NCBI GenBank assembly: GCA_030602935.1
Contig: JAUVYU010000018.1
Location: 1-8,891 of the forward strand
From: Candidatus Bathyarchaeota archaeon
Lineage (GTDB): Archaea; Thermoproteota; Bathyarchaeia; TCS64
DNA: 8,891 nt
Direction: 5' to 3'
Of the stretch, positions 5,579-8,891 are shown piece after piece. How positions within the stretch are numbered: the first letter of the stretch is position 1; each line of letters begins with the position of its first letter. The notes under the pieces were generated by a model, which was given only the letters and a program-made list of their open reading frames with translations, was not told where the DNA came from and searched no databases. Position numbers and translations under genes: made by a program.

Positions 5579-6112
5579 TCACTCCTTGCTGTAGACGTAG
5601 ATACCGTCCATGAACTTCCTCAGGTCCTTCTTCCTGATCTTCGTGGCCTGCTGTATGTTGGCGGCGGTCTGGGCCACCTTCTCGATGTCCGCGCCCTCGA
5701 CTATTACGTCCTCGCCCTCTGTACGTACGCTGACTCCGCTGAGGATGTCTGCGTACCTGGGCTGCCTCTCTCCTATGAAGTTCTGGATGACGAACTTCTG
5801 TCCCTGGGCCCCGACCGTCATGGGGAAGTGGACGAAGATGATCTTAAGCTTGTACGTGAAGCCCTGGGTGACTCCCTTGATCATGTTCTGCACATGGGAA
5901 GAGATGGTGTTCACCAGCGATGCCTCCCTCTTCCGGGGGTTCACCGCCCAGATCTTGAGGGCGCCATCCTCGAGGCTCATCTCGAGCAGCGTGTGGCTGA
6001 AGTCCCTTACGACCTCACCATTCTCCCCGGCGACCGTCACCTTCCGTCCTTCGAGGTTAAGTGAGACCCCGTCGGGGACCTCAACAGAGTTCTCAACAAT
6101 CTTGGCCGCCAT
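5579..6112 (-). CDS. rpl6: 50S ribosomal protein uL6 (L6, eukaryotic L9 type)
   Basis: uL6 lies near the sarcin-ricin loop and factor-binding site of the large subunit. The 177-residue protein shows the two tandem L6 folds. The first (about 1-80) has VPDGVSLNLEGRKVTVAGENG. The second (about 85-175) begins YKLKIIFVHFPMTV and contains the conserved NFIGERQPR and, near the C-terminus, IRKKDLRKFMDGIYVY. The ATG at 6112 is chosen because GGTGAT, an exact match to the anti-Shine-Dalgarno region, lies 4 nt upstream, right after the uS8 stop. GTG codons at 6121 and 6115 are in frame but would bury that site. The TGA overlaps alternative eL32 starts, so the two genes are tightly linked. Confidence 0.97.
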   Translation of the reverse strand: MAAKIVENSVEVPDGVSLNLEGRKVTVAGENGEVVRDFSHTLLEMSLEDGALKIWAVNPRKREASLVNTISSHVQNMIKGVTQGFTYKLKIIFVHFPMTVGAQGQKFVIQNFIGERQPRYADILSGVSVRTEGEDVIVEGADIEKVAQTAANIQQATKIRKKDLRKFMDGIYVYSKE

Positions 6113-6121
6113 CACAATCAC

Positions 6122-6508
6122 CTAGTAGATATATGCCAAGACCCTGCCGCCCATGTTCTGGGACTTTGCGTCCTCATGGGTGACGATGCCACCTGGCGTC
6201 GAAAGGATCATTACCCCCATATCCCTGCTGGGGAGGAACCTCTTCTCGTACTTCTCGATCCCCTTTGCCTTCACTGAGTATCTTGGCCTAACTGCCTTGG
6301 CGTCGTTTATCCTGCCGAATAGCTGGACCTTGAACTTGCCCTGCCGGCCGTCGTCTATGAACTCTATCTCGCCTATGTAGCCCTTGGACTGGATGAGACG
6401 TAGAACTCGGCCGACCAGGTTCGAGGCGGGGCAGATGATGCACTCCTTCTTGTGCCTCTTCTCGTGTCCCAGGATAGTGTTGAGCGCGTTGACTAGTGGA
6501 TCCACCAT
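6122..6508 (-). CDS. rps8: 30S ribosomal protein uS8 (S8, eukaryotic S15a type)
   Basis: uS8 binds the central domain of 16S rRNA and is a primary assembly protein. The 128-residue protein starts MVDPLVNALNTILGHE and has the archaeal landmarks KKECIICPASNLVGRVLRLI, GYIGEIEFIDDGRQGKFKVQL and the C-terminal rRNA-binding end STPGGIVTHEDA...GGRVLAYIY. The open frame extends 20 codons further upstream, but that part is the shadow of uS14, so the ATG at 6508 is the correct start. The gene begins 2 nt after the uS14 stop, and an AGGTGA motif overlapping that stop could serve as the ribosome binding site. Confidence 0.98.
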   Translation of the reverse strand: MVDPLVNALNTILGHEKRHKKECIICPASNLVGRVLRLIQSKGYIGEIEFIDDGRQGKFKVQLFGRINDAKAVRPRYSVKAKGIEKYEKRFLPSRDMGVMILSTPGGIVTHEDAKSQNMGGRVLAYIY

Positions 6509-6510
6509 AC

Positions 6511-6666
6511 TCACCTGAACTTCTTGAAGCCGAGGCTCTCGGCAACCTCTCTGAAGCACTGCCGGCACAGGTTGAGGCCGTAACGCCTGATCAACCCGTT
6601 TCTGTTACCACAGCGGGTGCACTGCCTGCTTCCCTTACCGTAGGCCCTCTCCTTCTTCTCACTCAA
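6511..6666 (-). CDS. rps14: 30S ribosomal protein uS14, zinc-binding type, UUG start
   Basis: A small gene of 51 codons between uL5 and uS8. The product begins MSEKKERAYGKGSRQCTRCG and continues with NGLIRRYGLNLCRQCFREVAE, ending LGFKKFR. Two CxxC pairs (Cys16/Cys19 and Cys34/Cys37) form the zinc site of archaeal-type uS14, a head protein of the small subunit. The start is TTG at 6666, with GAGGTG (6677-6682) 10 nt upstream. It overlaps the uL5 3' end by 8 nt. A GTG at 6662 is out of frame. Order and sequence leave little doubt about identity; the start codon is somewhat less certain. Confidence 0.95.
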   Translation of the reverse strand: MSEKKERAYGKGSRQCTRCGNRNGLIRRYGLNLCRQCFREVAESLGFKKFR

Positions 6667-7474
6667 CCGGAAGTCCCACCTCTACACCGAAGCTCTGCTT
6701 TATAAACTCGATCGATTCTTCTCGCGTCACCCTGTGGCCGTGCCCCACACGGGATTTCATCCTTCGCCTGCGGGCGACCCGGTATCCAGGCCTCTCCACG
6801 GTGGCCATGACGTCCATGCCTATGATGCCCAGGTTGGGGTCATACCTCTGGCCGGGGATGTCGATGTGCTCCTTTATCCCGAAGGCGAAGTTGCCCTGCT
6901 GGTCGAAGCTCCTCATGTTCAGCCTGTTACGTATACTGGCGAAGGCCTGCTTAAGAAACACCTCGGCCCTCTCGCCTCTCAGGGTCACAATACAGGCGAT
7001 GGGCTCACCCTTTCTTATTCCGAAGGTTCGGATTGTCTGCTTGGCCCGCCTCGTACTGGGTTGCTGCCCTGTAAGGCTCTTGAGTATGGTCATGGCCTTC
7101 TCCAGGGGCTCGCCGGACTGGCCTGCGGATATGTTGATTACGACCTTTCCAATGTGCAGGCCGCGCATTGATCGGGGGCCTTCTAAGAATCTCTTTCGTC
7201 TGACCGGCTCCGGAGGCTCCTCCTCTTCCTCGTCAGCGTCGGTCTCTGGCTCGCTCTCCTCTACATTGGCCTCTGCGACGGTATCAGCGACGTCGGCTTG
7301 AAGTGCGTCCTCTTCCAACTTGGGTTCGACGGATTCCTCTACGGAGTCTGCCTGAGGCTCTTCCTTCTCGACCTTGAGTTCAGGGACTTCTTGACCGTCC
7401 ATCGAGACCTCCTCCTTTTTCTCCGCTTCTTTCTCGGGAGTTGCTTCGTTCTTCTCGGGAGTAGCCTCACTCAT
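6659..7474 (-). CDS. rpl5: 50S ribosomal protein uL5 (L5, eukaryotic L11 type) with acidic N-terminal extension
   Basis: uL5 binds 5S rRNA and contacts P-site tRNA at the central protuberance. The core runs from about residue 101 to 271, starting RSMRGLHIGKVVINISAGQS, with LTGQQPSTRRAKQTIRTFGIRKGEPIAC and NFAFGIKEHIDIPG following, and has normal archaeal size (about 170). Ahead of it lies an unusual low-complexity extension of about 95 residues. Its first 90 residues hold about 36 Asp/Glu against 7 Lys, including a tandem EATPEK repeat (residues 3-8 and 10-15). The ATG at 7474 is well supported: GGAGGT (7483-7488) lies 8 nt upstream and the gene starts 1 nt after the eS4 stop. The extension is therefore probably translated, unless removed later. 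The end overlaps uS14 by 8 nt. Confidence 0.96.
   Translation of the reverse strand: MSEATPEKNEATPEKEAEKKEEVSMDGQEVPELKVEKEEPQADSVEESVEPKLEEDALQADVADTVAEANVEESEPETDADEEEEEPPEPVRRKRFLEGPRSMRGLHIGKVVINISAGQSGEPLEKAMTILKSLTGQQPSTRRAKQTIRTFGIRKGEPIACIVTLRGERAEVFLKQAFASIRNRLNMRSFDQQGNFAFGIKEHIDIPGQRYDPNLGIIGMDVMATVERPGYRVARRRRMKSRVGHGHRVTREESIEFIKQSFGVEVGLPVE
7431..7472 (-). repeat. 21-bp tandem repeat at the 5' end of the uL5 gene
   Basis: TTCTCGGGAGTTGCTTCG (+ strand, from 7431) recurs 21 bp later as TTCTCGGGAGTAGCCTCA, with a few mismatches. The two units encode the two EATPEK copies near the N-terminus of the acidic extension, suggesting that it grew by in-frame duplication. Confidence 0.6.
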
Positions 7475-7475
7475 C

Positions 7476-8207
7476 CTACTCGACCTCCGGTAGGGAGACG
7501 ATGGGTGCGTCCGTGCCGACGCCGAAGACGTACTTGGAGAGTGTCCGAACGTCCTCGTTCGCCTCGGTTCTCACCGTCGCCTTCCTCTTGCTCCAGGGCT
7601 CGTCGCTCAGCTCGATGAGGATCCCCTTCGTGCCCTGGGAACTACCTCCCGTTATGATGACCCGGATCCCGGGCTTGAACTCTACGTGGTCGGTGATCTC
7701 CTGCCCGGGGACTTCAAGCCTCACGATGTCGTTGACTGCGTAGCTCTCCCCGTCCTCGAGGAGGATATTTCTACCGTCATGGAGGTTGAGCTGGGTTACA
7801 CCTTTGTTCACGGTTGTCTTCCCTGTGATCCGGCACAGCTTGAACTTGGATTCGGCCTTGCTGATGGGGTGGAGGACAAATCTCTTGCCGTGCCTCGGTA
7901 GGATCCTGAAGTACTGCTCGGCCGCTGGGACCTCGATTACGTCCATGAGGCCCACCGGGTAACGGCTATCCCTGCGAACCTTCCCGTCGACGATCACCTT
8001 ACCCTCGTTGACAAGTCTCCGGGCCTCCTTCGCCGTCTCGGCGTACCCCAGGAAGTCCCTGACTAGGACTAGGAGGGGTGTTGAGACCTTCGTTCTGTGG
8101 GCTCCCGGGTTGGACCTGACAGCCCACGTGTACTCCTTCCTGTGAATCGGCCAGAAGGTGGGCGACATCGCCCTCTTCATGTGCCGTGTTGGACCTTTCT
8201 TTCCCAT
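7476..8207 (-). CDS. rps4e: 30S ribosomal protein eS4 (S4e)
   Basis: eS4 is a small-subunit protein found only in archaea and eukaryotes. The 243-residue protein starts MGKKGPTRHMKRAMSPTFWPIHRKEY, typical of the family. The S4-like RNA-binding domain covers about residues 43-92 (DFLGYAETAKEARRLVNEGKVIVDGKVRRD), followed by the central S4e domain (about 95-170). A KOW-type segment lies at about 175-210 (FKPGIRVIITGGSSQGTKGI), and the C-terminal part includes TLSKYVFGVG. The ATG at 8207 follows the uL24 stop with no gap, and AGGAG lies 7 nt upstream. The end is 1 nt from the uL5 start. Confidence 0.98.
   Translation of the reverse strand: MGKKGPTRHMKRAMSPTFWPIHRKEYTWAVRSNPGAHRTKVSTPLLVLVRDFLGYAETAKEARRLVNEGKVIVDGKVRRDSRYPVGLMDVIEVPAAEQYFRILPRHGKRFVLHPISKAESKFKLCRITGKTTVNKGVTQLNLHDGRNILLEDGESYAVNDIVRLEVPGQEITDHVEFKPGIRVIITGGSSQGTKGILIELSDEPWSKRKATVRTEANEDVRTLSKYVFGVGTDAPIVSLPEVE
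7483..7488 (-). promoter_or_regulatory. Strong ribosome binding site of uL5
   Basis: GGAGGT on the minus strand, 8 nt before the ATG at 7474 and inside the end of eS4. It is the main evidence that translation starts ahead of the acidic extension and not at the internal Met103. Confidence 0.75.
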
Positions 8208-8597
8208 CTAAGCACTCCTCCTTTTCGCTCCGAAGCCTCGCCTGGCGAGGATCGCCCTCCTCTTGTCGTCGCCCAGCTCCAGGCGTGTGATCATGACGTT
8301 CTCGGGTCTGATGGGTATCTGCACCATGGACCCGTCCATCCTGTTGCGTGTGACACCCTCGATGTAGATCTTGCTCCTCTCGGAGTCCACGCGAAGGACC
8401 TTCCCCTCTGTGAGCTTCCGGTCTCCCTTGGTGATGGTGACGGTGTCGTCACGCCTCACCGGCATCGACCTGGCCCCGTACTCGATCTTGAGCGAAGGTG
8501 AGAGGGGGGCCGACAGGAACTTCCTGCGGACGTGGTTGGGAGCGTTGAACCGTCTCTTGCGATTCTTTCCGGGCTTCGTGACAGCTCTCTTGACCAT
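8208..8597 (-). CDS. rpl24: 50S ribosomal protein uL24 (L24, eukaryotic L26 type)
   Basis: uL24 is an early-assembly 23S rRNA-binding protein near the exit tunnel. The 129-residue protein has the archaeal N-terminal extension (KNRKRRFNAPNHVRRKFLSAPLS) and a KOW domain at about residues 46-80 (MPVRRDDTVTITKGDRKLTEGKVLRVD, then KIYIEGV), followed by MVQIPIRPENVMITRLEL and a basic C-terminal end. The ATG at 8597 is 2 nt after the uL14 stop. The gene order uL14-uL24-eS4 is standard for archaea. Confidence 0.98.
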   Translation of the reverse strand: MVKRAVTKPGKNRKRRFNAPNHVRRKFLSAPLSPSLKIEYGARSMPVRRDDTVTITKGDRKLTEGKVLRVDSERSKIYIEGVTRNRMDGSMVQIPIRPENVMITRLELGDDKRRAILARRGFGAKRRSA

Positions 8598-8599
8598 AC

Positions 8600-8891
8600 T
8601 TAGACCACCATCCTAGCGACGGAGCCGAGCCTTGGCCATCGTTCCACGGCCTCCCTGGCGACGGGCCCCTTGATGTCTGAGCCCCTGATCTCACCGTCCG
8701 GGGTGAGGATGATGGCGGCGTTGTCATCGAACTGGACCCATGTCCCGTCCCTTCGGGGGTAGGGCTTCCTCTGCCGTATGATGACGGCGTTGAAGAGCTG
8801 CCGCCTCATCTCGGGGGTACCCTCCCTGCAGGAGACTATGAGGAGGTCGCCGACGCCCGCGTTGGGCAGCCTGCGGCGCCTACCCTTGTAG
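8600..8891 (-). CDS. rpl14: 50S ribosomal protein uL14 (L14), 5' end cut by window
   Basis: uL14 lies at the subunit interface and binds 23S rRNA. The open frame continues to the window edge without a start. The visible 97 codons begin YKGRRRRLPNAGVGDLLIVS and continue with the family motifs TPEMRRQ, AVIIRQRKPYPRRDGTWVQFDDNAAIIL and IKGPVAREAVERWPRLGSVA to the stop at 8600. About 40 residues are missing compared with the usual archaeal length of 130-140. The Met at 8809 is internal, since conserved uL14 sequence continues upstream of it. The gene is followed after 2 nt by uL24. Confidence 0.97.
   Translation of the reverse strand, partial: YKGRRRRLPNAGVGDLLIVSCREGTPEMRRQLFNAVIIRQRKPYPRRDGTWVQFDDNAAIILTPDGEIRGSDIKGPVAREAVERWPRLGSVARMVV

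Noticed and set aside
5573..6125. Long plus-strand open frames (163 and 171 codons) opposite uL6
   Set aside because: They are antisense to a clear uL6 gene in GC-rich coding DNA, have no recognisable domain and no suitable start signal. They are shadows of the real gene.
6659..7168. Internal Met103 as the true uL5 start
   Set aside because: No comparable ribosome binding site was seen there, and the first ATG has GGAGGT at ideal spacing and sits 1 nt after eS4. The acidic extension is therefore taken as real.
6734..7301. Plus-strand frames of 145 and 166 codons opposite uL5
   Set aside because: Antisense shadows of uL5; the Ser-rich or Asp/Val-rich content mirrors the uL5 codons and resembles no known protein.
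1..8891. tRNA, rRNA or CRISPR array
   Set aside because: The only non-coding stretches are the two spacers of 176 and 265 bp; neither shows a cloverleaf or regularly spaced repeats.

Overview
This window is a stretch of an archaeal ribosomal-protein supercluster (the S10/spc region). All the ribosomal genes lie on the minus strand. Read from the high-coordinate end, the order is uL14 (5' end cut by the window), uL24, eS4, uL5, uS14, uS8, uL6, eL32, eL19, uL18, uS5, uL30, [histidine kinase], uL15 and SecY (3' end cut by the window). The presence of eS4, eL32 and eL19, the archaeal forms of uS14, uS8 and uL30, and Shine-Dalgarno sites of the GGTGATC/GGAGG type make Archaea certain. The protein sequences look to me most like the TACK side of the domain, possibly Bathyarchaeia, but that is recollection of family sequences and not a search.

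Region by region: from 2898 to 8891 twelve genes are packed with gaps of 0-2 nt or overlaps of 1-8 nt, the usual sign of one translationally coupled transcript. From 1437 to 2897 the packing breaks. An AT-rich 265-bp spacer (2633-2897) follows uL30. It holds a terminator-like hairpin and T-tract, a near-perfect 11-bp-arm palindrome and a promoter-like element. A GTG-initiated membrane histidine kinase of 339 residues follows, then a second AT-rich 176-bp spacer (1437-1612). Compact coding then resumes with uL15 and SecY (1-1436).

The ribosomal genes build the large subunit (uL5 and uL18 bind 5S rRNA; uL14, uL24, uL6, eL19, eL32, uL30 and uL15 bind 23S rRNA) and the small subunit (uS5, uS8, uS14, eS4). 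SecY makes the Sec61-type membrane channel that docks with the ribosome. The kinase is the outsider. It splits uL30 from uL15-SecY and carries what look like its own regulatory signals, and a similar 11-mer (TAAAAMCCTAG on the + strand, one mismatch) sits upstream of both the kinase and uL15.

The points most worth a second look are the kinase inserted in the spc operon with its duplicated promoter-like element; a possible 24-residue leader peptide overlapping the kinase start; a roughly 95-residue acidic N-terminal extension on uL5; a roughly 40-residue acidic C-terminal tail on eL32; and two UUG-initiated genes (uS14, uL18) that each overlap the previous gene by exactly 8 nt. No mobile element, tRNA, rRNA or CRISPR array was seen.
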